Of a stretch of DNA of 64,000 bases, positions 53,094 through 62,092 are shown in pieces. Numbering within the stretch: position 1 is the first letter of the stretch; the number at the start of each line of letters is the position of its first letter. The notes beneath the pieces were generated by a model that saw nothing but the letters and a program-made list of their open reading frames with translations, was not told where the DNA came from and searched no databases. The stretch comes from Dechloromonas hankyongensis (lineage in GTDB: Bacteria > Pseudomonadota > Gammaproteobacteria > Burkholderiales > Rhodocyclaceae), in the NCBI RefSeq assembly GCF_022012295.1, contig NZ_JAKLTN010000001.1:744001-808000 (forward strand), written 5' to 3'. Both the position numbers and the translations under genes were made by a program.

Positions 53094-53984
53094 GTGCAAA
53101 ACATTCTGATCGTCGGCAGCGGGGACGTCGCCCGCCGCATCCTTTCCCAACTTGCCCCGCGCGCCCGCGTCTATGCCTTGCTGCGCGATGCCGGCCGTGC
53201 CGGTGACTGGCGGGCCGCCGGCGCGACGCCGGTGCTGGCTGATCTCGACGACCGGGCCAGCCTCGCTCGCCTGGCCGGGCTGGCCGACTGCATCCTGCAT
53301 CTGGCACCGCCGCCGAACACTGGGCAGCGCGACACGCGCACCCGCAACCTGCTGGCCGCCCTGGGCAAGGGCAAAAGTCTACCACGCAGCCTGATCTACG
53401 TAAGCACGACGGGGGTTTACGGCGATTGCGGCGGCGCCGTCATCGACGAAACCCGCCGCCTGCAGCCGGAAAGCGCCCGCGCCGGCCGCCGCGTCGATGC
53501 CGAACGCTGCCTGCGCGAATGGGGCGCACGCAACGGGGTCGCCGTTTCCATCCTGCGGGCGCCGGGCATCTACGCCGCCGACCGGCTGCCGGTCGAGCGC
53601 CTGCACAAGGGAACACCGGCGCTGGTCGATAGCGACGACGTATACACCAACCATATCCACGCCGACGATCTGGCGGCCGCCTGCCTGGCCACGCTGCGCC
53701 ATGGCCGGGCCAACCGCGCCTACAACGCGGTCGACGATTCCGACCTCAAGATGGCCGACTACTTCGACCGGGTCGCCGCGGCTTTTGCCTTGCCCAAGGC
53801 GCCGCGCCTGAGCCGGGCCGAGGCCGAAAAGATGCTGCCGCCGGTCCAGATGTCCTTCATGCGCGAATCGCGCCGCATCGGCAACCGGCGCCTGAAGAAC
53901 GAATTGAAACTGCGCCTCGCCTTTCCGTCGGTCGACGATGGAATCGCCGACGCCCTTGCCCGGAGAAACGCATGCTCGTCGTAA
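53094..53984 (+). CDS. NAD-dependent epimerase/dehydratase (SDR) family protein
   Basis: A 296-residue extended-SDR protein. The dinucleotide-binding motif is LIVGSGDVARRI at the N-terminus, and YVSTTGVYGD near residue 102 is a variant active-site region of the family (YeeZ-like). It starts at GTG 53094 because the Rossmann motif begins a few residues later. It is the first gene of an operon with hemJ and rlmL, overlapping hemJ by 13 bases. Substrate unknown. Confidence 0.8.
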   Translation: MQNILIVGSGDVARRILSQLAPRARVYALLRDAGRAGDWRAAGATPVLADLDDRASLARLAGLADCILHLAPPPNTGQRDTRTRNLLAALGKGKSLPRSLIYVSTTGVYGDCGGAVIDETRRLQPESARAGRRVDAERCLREWGARNGVAVSILRAPGIYAADRLPVERLHKGTPALVDSDDVYTNHIHADDLAAACLATLRHGRANRAYNAVDDSDLKMADYFDRVAAAFALPKAPRLSRAEAEKMLPPVQMSFMRESRRIGNRRLKNELKLRLAFPSVDDGIADALARRNACSS

Positions 53985-54388
53985 AGACGCTCCACATCTG
54001 GCTGGTCATTTCCTGGTTCGCCGGCCTGTTCTATCTGCCGCGCATTTTCGTCAACTTGGCCATGGTGCCGGCCGACAGCGTGGCCGAGCGCGACCGCCTG
54101 TTGCTGATGGCCGGCAAGCTGTACAAATTCATGACCCCGCTCGGCATCCTGGCCATCCTGTTCGGCCTGTGGCTGTGGTTCGGCTATGGCTTCAGCGGCG
54201 GTTGGCTGCACGCCAAGGCCTGTCTGGTTGCCGTGCTGGCCGGCTATCACTGGTATTGCGGCCGCCTCCTCCAGCAGTTCCGGGCCGGCGGCAATACGCG
54301 CAGCCATGTCTGGTTTCGCTTCTACAATGAAGTGCCGGTCCTTGTCCTGCTCCTCGTCCTTTTCCTCGTCGTCCTGAAGCCTTTCTGA
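53972..54388 (+). CDS. hemJ: HemJ-type protoporphyrinogen oxidase
   Basis: A 138-residue inner-membrane protein with four hydrophobic segments. It matches HemJ, which oxidises protoporphyrinogen IX in haem synthesis: His in KTLHIWLVISWFAGLFYLPR (first segment) and Lys in WLHAKACLV (third segment) are the conserved functional residues. CopD-type copper proteins share the fold, but the motif order favours HemJ. It overlaps the SDR gene and is one base from rlmL. Haem supply would matter for the globin-type stressosome sensor, but that link is only by function. Confidence 0.83.
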   Translation: MLVVKTLHIWLVISWFAGLFYLPRIFVNLAMVPADSVAERDRLLLMAGKLYKFMTPLGILAILFGLWLWFGYGFSGGWLHAKACLVAVLAGYHWYCGRLLQQFRAGGNTRSHVWFRFYNEVPVLVLLLVLFLVVLKPF

Positions 54389-54389
54389 C

Positions 54390-55532
54390 ATGAACAAATA
54401 TTTTGCGATCTGCCCGCGTGGGCTTGAAGAACTGCTGCTCGACGAACTGCGCGGCGTCGGCGGCGAAGACCTGCAGGCGGTACATGGCGGCGTGTTCTTT
54501 GCCGGCGACTGGAGCACCTGCTACCGCGCCAATCTGGAGTCGCGCATCGCCACCCGCATCCTGTGGCACATCGTCAAGGGCCCCTACGTCAAGGAAGAGG
54601 ACATCTACCGCCTGGCCGTGCGCCAGTTGTGGCCGAATCACTTCACCGTCACCAACACCATGCGCGTGGTGACCACGGCGATCAAATGCCCATTGAAGTC
54701 GCTCGATTTCGTTACCCTGCGCGTCAAGGATGCCGTGTGCGACCGTTTCCGCGAGGACCTTGGCGACCGGCCGAATATCGAGACGCGCAACCCTGATGTC
54801 AGCGTCCATGTCTTCCTGACCGAAAACGAATGCACGCTGTACCTCGACACCTCGGGCCAGCCGCTGTGGCAGCGCGGTTTCCGCAAGGCCAGCGTCGATG
54901 CGCCGCTGAAGGAGAACCTCGCCGCCGGCATTCTGAAGCTGACCGGCTGGCAACCCGGCACGCCGCTGATCGACCCGATGTGCGGCAGCGGCACCTTCCT
55001 GCTCGAAGCGGTGCAGATGGCGCTCGATCGCGCCCCGGGTCTGGATCGCACCTTCTCCTTCGAGCGCCTGAAGAGCTTCGAGGCGATGAACTGGGCGCAT
55101 ATCCGGGCCGCCGCCGAGGCACGGGTCAAGCCGGCCGAGCCGCTCGACATCCGCGGCTACGATAGCGACGAGCGTGCTGTGCGCGCCACACGCCGCAACC
55201 TGCAGGAGTCGGGCTTCGGCGGCGTGGTGACGGTCGATCATGGCGACGTGCTGGAAACCCAGCCGCTGACCGACCATGGCATCCTCGTTGCCAACCCGCC
55301 GTATGGCGAACGGATCGGCGAGCAGGACGAACTGGCCGCCTTCTATCCGCAGCTCGGCACCGCGCTGAAGCGGCACTGGGCCGGCTGGAACTGCTTCTTC
55401 TTCACCGCCGACCTGCGCCTGCCCAAGCTGGTCGGCCTCAAGCCCAGCCGCAAGACACCGTTGTTCAACGGGCCGCTGGAATGCCGCTTGTTCGAAATCC
55501 GCATGGTGAGCGGTAGCAATCGGAAGGGATGA
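54390..55532 (+). CDS. rlmL: THUMP-domain 23S rRNA (or RNA) guanine-N2 methyltransferase
   Basis: A 380-residue RNA methyltransferase with the layout of the N-terminal half of E. coli RlmKL: ferredoxin-like and THUMP region (about 1-160), then a Rossmann SAM domain with IDPMCGSGTFLLEA and the catalytic NPPYGERIG. The E. coli RlmK half is absent, as usual in betaproteobacteria. It would make m2G2445 in 23S rRNA by analogy. Third gene of the SDR-hemJ operon. Confidence 0.87.
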   Translation: MNKYFAICPRGLEELLLDELRGVGGEDLQAVHGGVFFAGDWSTCYRANLESRIATRILWHIVKGPYVKEEDIYRLAVRQLWPNHFTVTNTMRVVTTAIKCPLKSLDFVTLRVKDAVCDRFREDLGDRPNIETRNPDVSVHVFLTENECTLYLDTSGQPLWQRGFRKASVDAPLKENLAAGILKLTGWQPGTPLIDPMCGSGTFLLEAVQMALDRAPGLDRTFSFERLKSFEAMNWAHIRAAAEARVKPAEPLDIRGYDSDERAVRATRRNLQESGFGGVVTVDHGDVLETQPLTDHGILVANPPYGERIGEQDELAAFYPQLGTALKRHWAGWNCFFFTADLRLPKLVGLKPSRKTPLFNGPLECRLFEIRMVSGSNRKG

Positions 55533-55589
55533 TCGTTACCATACGCTACCGTACATTTTTCGCTGCAATGAATATCGGAGTTTGATCTG

Positions 55590-55622
55590 GGTCAGGCTTT
55601 TGGTCTGACCATTATGTGACCA
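55590..55622. promoter_or_regulatory. Inverted and direct repeats upstream of the CoA-transferase gene
   Basis: GGTCAG (55590-55595) and CTGACC (55605-55610) form an inverted repeat around 9 bases, and TGACCAT is repeated at about 55606 and 55616. They lie 50-70 bases before the CoA-transferase ATG, within a 127-base gap, and may be a regulator site or a weak hairpin. Confidence 0.35.
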
Positions 55623-55659
55623 TCAGTATTTCCAAATAAAAACGTATAGGAGATAGCGC

Positions 55660-56955
55660 ATGTCTTACCAGGCCCTTTACCAGCAAAAGAAGATGGCTCC
55701 GTTCGACGCCATTCGAGTCGTCCGGAACGGTGACACCATCGTGGTGCCGACCGCCGTTGGTGAACCGCCCAGCCTGCTGACTGCGTTGTCGGAAGCGCGG
55801 CGCGATTTTCGCAACGTGACGGTGTCGCAGATTCTGGCGGTGCGCAAATACGGCTACCTCGATCCGGAAACCGTCGATAACGTCCGCCATACCGCCTATT
55901 TCTACAGCGGCGCCACCCGTCCGGGCGCCAAGGAAGGCTGGGTCGATTTCATCCCGGCCTACTTCTCCGAGATGCCCCAGTTGATCGAGCGTGGCCTGAT
56001 GCCGGCCGACGTCGTTTTCAGCATGGCCTCGCCGATGGACGAGCATGGCTATTTCTCGCTGGCGCTGGCCGCCGACTACACCATGGCCGCCATCGAAAAG
56101 GCCCGCGTCGTGGTGCTCGAAGTCAATCCTAACGTCCCGTTCGCCAATGGCGACTGCCACATCCATATCTCGCAGGTCGCTGCGCTGTGCGAGAGCGAAG
56201 AACCCATCCTTGAAGTCGGCCTGCCCAAGATCGGGCCGGTCCAGGAAGCGATCGGCCGCTATGTCGCCGAAATGATTCCCGACGGCGCCACCCTGCAGAT
56301 CGGCTACGGCGGCATTCCCGACGCCGTGGTCATGCAGCTGACCGACAAGCACGACCTCGGCGTCCACACCGAAATGGTCGGCGACGGCATCATGACCCTC
56401 GTCGAGGCCGGCGTGGTGACCAACCGCCGCAAGAATTACCACCACGGCAAGATGCTGGCTACCTTCGCCCTTGGCTCGAAGAAACTGTACCAGTTCATGC
56501 ATCGCAACCCGGCACTCGAAATGCATCCGGTCGATTTCACCAACGACCCCTACCTGGCCGGTCAGAACGACAACCTGCATGCCATCAACGCGACCATGCA
56601 GATCGACTTCCTCGGCCAGTGCGGCTCGGAAAGCCTGGGTCCCATTCCTTATTCCGGCACCGGCGGCCAGTCCGATTTCGTCCGCGCCGCCAACCGCTCC
56701 AAGGGCGGCAAGGCCTTCATCGTGCTGCCGTCCACCGCCAAGGACGACACCATCTCCCGCATCGTGCCGACCCTGTCGCCGGGCACCCACGTGTCGACCA
56801 GCAAGAACGACATCAACTACGTCGTGACCGAACACGGCGTCGCCCAGTTGCGCGGCAAGACCGCCAAGCAGCGCTGTGAAGCCCTGATCGGCATCGCCCA
56901 CCCGGATTTCCGCGGCGAACTGCGCGAGGCGGCGAAGAAACTGAAGCTGCTCTAG
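55660..56955 (+). CDS. Acetyl-CoA hydrolase/CoA-transferase family protein
   Basis: A 431-residue enzyme of the acetyl-CoA hydrolase/4-hydroxybutyrate CoA-transferase family (class I). The catalytic Glu is in QCGSES near residue 325, and the GYGGIPDAV and GTGGQSDFVRAA motifs are present. It exchanges CoA between acetate (or another acid) and acyl groups; the donor is unknown. The start follows AGGAGA. It is monocistronic and preceded by repeats that may be regulatory. Confidence 0.85.
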   Translation: MSYQALYQQKKMAPFDAIRVVRNGDTIVVPTAVGEPPSLLTALSEARRDFRNVTVSQILAVRKYGYLDPETVDNVRHTAYFYSGATRPGAKEGWVDFIPAYFSEMPQLIERGLMPADVVFSMASPMDEHGYFSLALAADYTMAAIEKARVVVLEVNPNVPFANGDCHIHISQVAALCESEEPILEVGLPKIGPVQEAIGRYVAEMIPDGATLQIGYGGIPDAVVMQLTDKHDLGVHTEMVGDGIMTLVEAGVVTNRRKNYHHGKMLATFALGSKKLYQFMHRNPALEMHPVDFTNDPYLAGQNDNLHAINATMQIDFLGQCGSESLGPIPYSGTGGQSDFVRAANRSKGGKAFIVLPSTAKDDTISRIVPTLSPGTHVSTSKNDINYVVTEHGVAQLRGKTAKQRCEALIGIAHPDFRGELREAAKKLKLL

Positions 56956-57118
56956 GCAGCAGGCAGCCGGTCAGCTTTCGAAGGGCTTTCTTGGAAGCCC
57001 CTCGCCCTAGTTTGTCGTAAGCCGGCGTCAAACTTACAAACTGTAGCAATTTTGTGCTCCCCTGATGACCGATAATTCGCTATCTTGGAAGTGAGTTATT
57101 GGCGCATTGGGTATTGCC

Positions 57119-57460
57119 ATGAATTATCGAAAATTGATTGTTGTCTTGCTGGCGCTGGCCATGGCTGCCGCCGGCTCCAGTGCTTGGGCGCATGGCGGCC
57201 GCGTGCGGCTGGGGGTGTATGTCGGTGGTCCGGTCTGGGGGCCGGTGTGGTATCCGCCGCCGTATTACTATCCGCCGCAGGTTGTCGTTGTGCCACCTGC
57301 ACCCCCGCCGGTCTATGTCGAACAGGCTGAGCCGGCCGCGCAGCCGGCACCGGCCCAGCAGCAATACTGGTACTACTGCAAGAGCAGCAAGGGCTACTAC
57401 CCCTACGTCAAGGACTGCCCAGAAGGCTGGCAGCGGGTTCAACCGCAACCGGAGCGATGA
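57119..57460 (+). CDS. Small secreted Pro/Tyr-rich protein
   Basis: A 113-residue exported protein. A signal peptide (about 1-25) is followed by a Tyr/Pro/Val-rich segment (YPPPYYYPPQVVVVPP) and a C-terminal module with two cysteines, YYCKSSKGYYPYVKDCPEGW, that recurs in small envelope proteins of betaproteobacteria. I cannot name a function. The start at 57119 is preferred over an ATG 12 bases upstream because the basic N-terminus and hydrophobic core begin here. It is one base from the next gene. Confidence 0.75.
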   Translation: MNYRKLIVVLLALAMAAAGSSAWAHGGRVRLGVYVGGPVWGPVWYPPPYYYPPQVVVVPPAPPPVYVEQAEPAAQPAPAQQQYWYYCKSSKGYYPYVKDCPEGWQRVQPQPER

Positions 57461-57461
57461 G

Positions 57462-58010
57462 ATGAGCGACAAAAGATATGCGCCGAAGCTGGCTGTCGTC
57501 AGCTTGGCCCTGCTGTTGGGTGCCTGTACGGTCATGCCGACCGGACCCAGCGTGATGGTCCTGCCGGGATCGGGCCAGCCTTTCGAGCGTTTCCGTGCGG
57601 ACGATATCGATTGCCGTCAGTATGCGAACTACCAGATTGGTGGCAAGACGGCCGGCGATGCGGGCAAGGAATCGGCGGTGACCAGCGCGGCGGTCGGTAC
57701 TGCAGTCGGCGCGCTTGCCGGCGCAGCCATCGGCGGCAACAGCAAGGGCGCCGCGATCGGTGCCGGCGCCGGCCTGCTGATGGGCGGCGCGGCGGGAAGC
57801 GATGCTTCACGTGCCTCGACCGCCGGGGCGCAGCGCATGTACGACAATGCCTATATCCAGTGCATGTATTCCAAGGGGCATCGCGTGCCGGTTCCCGGCA
57901 ACATGAGCTACTCGGCGCCGGTCCGTTCGCAGCAGCTCCAGCCGCAGGACCCGAGCATTCCGCCGCCGCCGCCCGGTGCGCCGCCGCCACCACCGGCCAA
58001 CGTCAGATGA
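57462..58010 (+). CDS. Glycine-zipper lipoprotein
   Basis: A 182-residue lipoprotein. The signal peptide ends in the lipobox LLGAC (Cys22). A central Gly/Ala-rich glycine-zipper region (about residues 70-110: AVGALAGAAIGGNSKGAAIG) fits membrane insertion or oligomerisation. The C-terminus is Pro-rich (PPPPPGAPPPPP). It starts one base after the upstream stop and is probably co-translated. It ends just before a strong terminator. Role unknown, probably envelope stability. Confidence 0.78.
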   Translation: MSDKRYAPKLAVVSLALLLGACTVMPTGPSVMVLPGSGQPFERFRADDIDCRQYANYQIGGKTAGDAGKESAVTSAAVGTAVGALAGAAIGGNSKGAAIGAGAGLLMGGAAGSDASRASTAGAQRMYDNAYIQCMYSKGHRVPVPGNMSYSAPVRSQQLQPQDPSIPPPPPGAPPPPPANVR

Positions 58011-58027
58011 AGGCCAGGCAGCAATAA

Positions 58028-58059
58028 AAAAGGGCAGCTTCGAAACGGGCTGCCCTTTT
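58028..58059. terminator. Strong bidirectional Rho-independent terminator
   Basis: AAAAGGGCAGC (58028-58038), a 10-base loop, GCTGCCCTTTT (58049-58059): an 11-base perfect stem with an A-run on one side and T-run on the other. It ends the glycine-zipper operon and the minus-strand lipA operon. Confidence 0.88.
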
Positions 58060-58078
58060 CATTTCAGGTCGGCGAAAG

Positions 58079-59050
58079 TCAGGCGACGCCGGCGCTGTGG
58101 GCCTGCTGATCGGCCCAATAGCTGGAGCGCACCATGGGCGCGCAGGCAGCACCGGAGAAGCCCATCTTCAGCGCTTCGGCCTCGAACATCTTGAATGTGT
58201 CGGGGTGGACGTAGCGGCTGACCGGCAGGTGGTGGCCCGAAGGGGCGAGGTACTGGCCGATGGTGAGCATCTCGACGTCGTGAGCGCGCAGGTCGCGCAT
58301 GACTTCGAGGATTTCCTCGTCGGTTTCGCCGAGGCCGACCATCAGGCCGGACTTGGTCTTGACGTGCGGATAGCGGGCCTTGAATTGCTTCATCAAGGTC
58401 AGCGAATGGGCGTAATCGGCACCCGGGCGGGCCTGCTTGTAGAGGCGGGGCACGGTTTCCATGTTGTGGTTCAGCACGTCGGGCAGGCTGGCGCCGAGGA
58501 TGTCAATAGCGATGTCCATGCGGCCACGGAAGTCGGGGACCAGCGTTTCGATGGTCGTCTTCGGCGAAGCTTCGCGCACGGCACGGACGACATCGACGAA
58601 GTGTTGGGCACCGCCGTCGCGCAGGTCGTCGCGGTCGACGCTGGTGATCACGACGTACTGCAGCTTTAGCGAGGACACCGAATCGGCCAGTTCGGCCGGC
58701 TCGTTCGGGTTGGGCGGCAGGGGCTGGCCGTGGCCGACGTCGCAGAACGGGCAACGGCGCGTGCAGATGTCACCGAGGATCATGAAGGTCGCCGTGCCGC
58801 GGCCGAAGCATTCGCCGATATTCGGGCAGGCGGCTTCCTCGCAGACGGTGTGCAGCTTCTTCTCGCGCAGCATGGTCTTGATTTCGCCGAAGCGCCCGGC
58901 GCTGTTGCCGGCCTTGACGCGGATCCACTCCGGTTTGCGCAGCGGTTCATCGACCGGCACGATCTTGATCGGGATACGGGCGGTCTTCAGTTCGCCTTTT
59001 TGCTTGACGCCTTTTTGCTTTGCGCCACCTTGGTTGGTGTTGTCAGCCAT
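58079..59050 (-). CDS. lipA: Lipoyl synthase
   Basis: A 323-residue radical-SAM enzyme that inserts two sulfurs into octanoyl groups on lipoyl domains. The auxiliary cluster motif [12 protein letters not shown] and the radical-SAM motif CTRRCPFC are intact, and RSSYWA at the C-terminus is the conserved cluster-ligand Ser. The basic N-terminus (KQKGVKQKG) is longer than in E. coli. The ATG overlaps the lipB stop by eight bases. Confidence 0.95.
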   Translation of the reverse strand: MADNTNQGGAKQKGVKQKGELKTARIPIKIVPVDEPLRKPEWIRVKAGNSAGRFGEIKTMLREKKLHTVCEEAACPNIGECFGRGTATFMILGDICTRRCPFCDVGHGQPLPPNPNEPAELADSVSSLKLQYVVITSVDRDDLRDGGAQHFVDVVRAVREASPKTTIETLVPDFRGRMDIAIDILGASLPDVLNHNMETVPRLYKQARPGADYAHSLTLMKQFKARYPHVKTKSGLMVGLGETDEEILEVMRDLRAHDVEMLTIGQYLAPSGHHLPVSRYVHPDTFKMFEAEALKMGFSGAACAPMVRSSYWADQQAHSAGVA

Positions 59051-59744
59051 GTTGTTTGTCCAGTTGCTGTAGCAAGTGTTGCGAGAGTCGCTCGCCCGCC
59101 TCGTGAGCGGTGAGCGGGATGTTCAGGTCCTTGGTTTGAATCACTTTCAGCCCGGCGTAGCCGCAGGGGTTGATGGCGTCGAACGGGGTCAGGTCCATGT
59201 CCACATTCAACGATACGCCATGATACGAGCAGCCGTTGCGGATGCGCAGGCCGAGGGCAGCAATCTTGGCTTCGCCGACATAGACACCCGGGGCGCCGTC
59301 GCGGCGTTCGGCGGTGACGGCGTAGTCGGCGAGCAGGTCGATGACCGCCTGCTCGATGGCGCTGACCAGTTCGCGCACCTTGATCCTCAGGCGCGGCAGG
59401 TCGAGCAGCAGGTAGATCACCACCTGGCCGGGGCCGTGGTAGGTCACCTGACCGCCGCGGTCGATCTTGACCAGCGGGATGCCGACGTCACGCAGGATGT
59501 GCTCCGGCTTGCCGGCCTGGCCCAGGGTGTAGACCGGCGGATGCTCGACGATCCACAGCTCGTCGGCCGTGTCGGCCGTGCGGCTGGCCGTGAAGTCCTG
59601 CATGGCCTGGAAGGTGGGTTCGTAGTCGACCCGGCCCAGGCGCTTGACGACGAGATTCAGAACGCTGCCTCCGAAGCCTTTGCGCGTTCGCAAGCACCGC
59701 GCTGTCGGCAGCCCGTGCTGTTCGTCGTACGCGCATCCCCGCAC
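59043..59744 (-). CDS. lipB: Octanoyl-[acyl-carrier-protein]:protein N-octanoyltransferase
   Basis: LipB moves octanoate from acyl carrier protein to lipoyl domains. The core is complete: the family [11 protein letters not shown] near residue 95, and [17 protein letters not shown] further on. The coordinates give the longest ATG frame (233 residues). The first 28 residues are unlike LipB, and conserved sequence begins at [23 protein letters not shown] lies 7 bases before an in-frame CTG at 59660, which would give a normal 205-residue LipB, so a CTG start is my preferred model. A TTG at 59693 has no ribosome-binding site. The enzyme works with LipA, next in the operon. Confidence 0.88.
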   Translation of the reverse strand: MRGCAYDEQHGLPTARCLRTRKGFGGSVLNLVVKRLGRVDYEPTFQAMQDFTASRTADTADELWIVEHPPVYTLGQAGKPEHILRDVGIPLVKIDRGGQVTYHGPGQVVIYLLLDLPRLRIKVRELVSAIEQAVIDLLADYAVTAERRDGAPGVYVGEAKIAALGLRIRNGCSYHGVSLNVDMDLTPFDAINPCGYAGLKVIQTKDLNIPLTAHEAGERLSQHLLQQLDKQHG

Positions 59745-59766
59745 TGCGGGACCCCTGTCTGGTGAG

Positions 59767-60036
59767 TCACAGCACGACCTTGACCAGCGGATGGGAGGTC
59801 AATTCCATATACAGCGCATCGAGTTGTGGCTTGGAGGTGGCGACCACGGTGCAGGTCAGGCTCAGGTAGTTGCCGCCGGAGCTGGCGCGCATTTCCATCG
59901 TCGCGCCGTCGAAATCGGGGGCGTGCTTGGTGACGATGGTGAGCACCGCCTGGGCCAGCTCGTCGTGCGCCTTGCCCATGATCTTCAGGGGGAAGTCGCA
60001 GGGAAATTCGAGGAGGGTGTCCTTATACGAAGCCAT
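59767..60036 (-). CDS. ybeD: DUF493 (YbeD-like) protein
   Basis: An 89-residue ACT-like protein of the YbeD/DUF493 family. It sits between dat and lipB, one base after the dat stop, as in many betaproteobacteria. The conserved core [14 protein letters not shown] and the C-terminal [18 protein letters not shown] are typical. A regulatory role in lipoate metabolism has been suggested only from gene order. Confidence 0.9.
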   Translation of the reverse strand: MASYKDTLLEFPCDFPLKIMGKAHDELAQAVLTIVTKHAPDFDGATMEMRASSGGNYLSLTCTVVATSKPQLDALYMELTSHPLVKVVL

Positions 60037-60037
60037 G

Positions 60038-60913
60038 TTAGCCTTTGCGCATTACCGTGTTCTTGAAGTCCTGATACCACTGCCACATTTGCTCGCCGTA
60101 CGGGCCAGGGCGACCGTTGCCGATGGGGTTGCCATCCAGCGTCGTGATAGCCAGGATTTCCTTGGTCGAGGAGGTCATCCAGACCTCGTCGGCGGCGCGA
60201 AGTTCAGTTTCTGTGATTTCGCGGACGGCCAGCGGCTGCTGATGGGCGGTGGCCAGTTCGAGGATCACGTCGTAGGTGATGCCGGGCAGCATCAGGTGGG
60301 TCTTGGGCGGGGCGATCAGCACGCCGTCCTTGACGATGAAGATGTTGGACGCAGCGCCTTCCTTCATCAGGCCATCGCGGATCAGCAGCGCCTCGGCGCA
60401 GCCCTGGGCTACAGCCTGCTGGCGGGCCAGCACGTTGGCGAGCAGCGAGACGACCTTGAGGTCGCAGCGCGACCAGCGCAGATCGGGCACGGTGATGGCG
60501 GCGACGCCTTTGGCGCGCACCGCGGCCGGCGTGGTGACCAGCGGTGAGGAGAAGGCGAAGGCGGTTGGCGGCACGCTGGCCGGCGGGAAGGCATGGTCGC
60601 GCTTGTCGTCGGCGCCGCGGGTCACCTGCAGGTAGATCGACTGGTCGTCCCAGGGGGCGGTTTCGATCAGCTTGAGGACGACGGCCTGCCATGCCTCGGC
60701 CGACAGCGGATTGGCCATCTGGATGCCGTCCAGCGTCGCCTGCAGGCGCTGCAGGTGCTCGTCGATACGAAAGGCGCGCCGGGAATAGACCGGAATGACC
60801 TCATAGACGCCGTCCCCGTACAGAAAACCGCGGTCGAGCGGCGAAATGCCCGCTTCCGCCAGCGGCAGGAAACGGCCATTTAGATAGACGGGGTCGGCGA
60901 CGTAGGCAGTCAT
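60038..60913 (-). CDS. dat: D-amino acid aminotransferase (class IV)
   Basis: A 291-residue PLP enzyme that makes D-alanine/D-glutamate from 2-oxoacids. The fold-type IV Lys is in CDLKVVSLLAN (near residue 150), and the phosphate-binding KEGAASNIFIV follows. The N-terminal GVYEVIPVYSRR is typical of D-amino acid transaminase rather than BCAT. ATG 60913 is chosen over upstream in-frame starts, which would overlap dacC; the dacC stop is four bases upstream. Context with a D,D-carboxypeptidase supports a cell-wall role. Confidence 0.85.
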   Translation of the reverse strand: MTAYVADPVYLNGRFLPLAEAGISPLDRGFLYGDGVYEVIPVYSRRAFRIDEHLQRLQATLDGIQMANPLSAEAWQAVVLKLIETAPWDDQSIYLQVTRGADDKRDHAFPPASVPPTAFAFSSPLVTTPAAVRAKGVAAITVPDLRWSRCDLKVVSLLANVLARQQAVAQGCAEALLIRDGLMKEGAASNIFIVKDGVLIAPPKTHLMLPGITYDVILELATAHQQPLAVREITETELRAADEVWMTSSTKEILAITTLDGNPIGNGRPGPYGEQMWQWYQDFKNTVMRKG

Positions 60914-60917
60914 GGCC

Positions 60918-62057
60918 TTAGTTGAACCACAGGCGGATGGTGTCGATGATGCGGGTGAAGATATTGCCGAGTTCGACTTTTTCAAGGGCGACCACCGGGT
61001 ATTCGCCGTACGTCTTGTCTTCGATGCTGACCTTGAGGACGCCGATTTTCTGGCCGGCTTCGACCGGGGCAATCAGGCGCGGCTCGGGCGTGAACTCGGA
61101 CTTCACCTTGTCGCCGTAGCCCTTCGGCACCACCACCGACAGATCGCTGGTGAAGCCGGCCTTGACCTGGCTCTGGGCACCCTTCCAGACACGCAGCGTG
61201 GACACGGCCTGCTCCTTGGCGAACAGGGCGACAGCCTCGTAGGAAATGAAGCCCCAGTTGAGCAGCTTCTGCGATTCGCTGGCCCGGGCGCTGTCCGAGG
61301 CGGTGCCGAGGACGACGGAGAGCAGGCGGCGCTTGTCGCGCAGGGCGGAGGAAATCAGGCAGTAGCCGGCAGCCTCGGTGTGGCCGGTTTTGACGCCGTC
61401 GACCGTGGGGTCGATGAAGAGCAGGCGGTTGCGGTTTGGCTGGGTGATGTTGTTGTAGCGGAATTCCTTCATCGAGTAGTACTTGCCGTATTCGGCCGGG
61501 AAGTCTCGGATCAGCGCCGAGGCGAGCAGGGACAGGTCGCGCGCCGTGGTGTAGTGGTTGGGGTCGGGCAGGCCGGTCGAGTTCATGAAGTGGCTGTTCT
61601 TCATGCCCAGGCGCTGGGCTTCGCGGTTCATCATCTGCGCGAAGTTATCCTCGCTGCCGGCGATGCCTTCGGCCAGCGTGACGCAGGCGTCGTTGCCGGA
61701 CTGCACGATCATGCCCTTGATCAGGTCTTCGACCGGAACCTGGGTGTCGACGCGGATGAACATCTTGGAACCGCCGGTGCGCCAGGCCTTTTCCGAGACC
61801 GGCAGCGGCTGTTCGAGGGACAGCATCTTCTTGTGCAGCGCAGCGAAGGTCAGGTAGGCCGTCATCAGCTTGGTCAATGATGCCGGCTCGAGGCGGTCAT
61901 CCGGTTTTTCGGTGGTCAGCACCTGGTTCGAGCCGACATCGAGCAGCAGCCAGGACTTGGCGGCCAGGGCCGGCGGGACGGGAAGCTGCTGGGCGAGCGC
62001 CGACGAGGCGAGCGCAAAGCTGAGCAGGAGGGCAGCGGTCTTGCGGAACAGCGACAT
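60918..62057 (-). CDS. dacC: D-alanyl-D-alanine carboxypeptidase (PBP5/6 type)
   Basis: A 379-residue periplasmic penicillin-binding protein that trims the terminal D-Ala of peptidoglycan stems. After a signal peptide (about 1-22), the active-site SxxK is in EPASLTKLM, SxN is SGND and KTG is DGVKTGHTEAAG. The C-terminal segment ends in an amphipathic helix (IDTIRLWF) for membrane binding. ATG 62057 opens the signal peptide; the upstream ATG would add a polar leader. First gene of dacC-dat-ybeD-lipB-lipA. Confidence 0.92.
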   Translation of the reverse strand: MSLFRKTAALLLSFALASSALAQQLPVPPALAAKSWLLLDVGSNQVLTTEKPDDRLEPASLTKLMTAYLTFAALHKKMLSLEQPLPVSEKAWRTGGSKMFIRVDTQVPVEDLIKGMIVQSGNDACVTLAEGIAGSEDNFAQMMNREAQRLGMKNSHFMNSTGLPDPNHYTTARDLSLLASALIRDFPAEYGKYYSMKEFRYNNITQPNRNRLLFIDPTVDGVKTGHTEAAGYCLISSALRDKRRLLSVVLGTASDSARASESQKLLNWGFISYEAVALFAKEQAVSTLRVWKGAQSQVKAGFTSDLSVVVPKGYGDKVKSEFTPEPRLIAPVEAGQKIGVLKVSIEDKTYGEYPVVALEKVELGNIFTRIIDTIRLWFN

Positions 62058-62092
62058 GGAATTTTCTTTGATGATGCGTTGGGGGAGGATCA

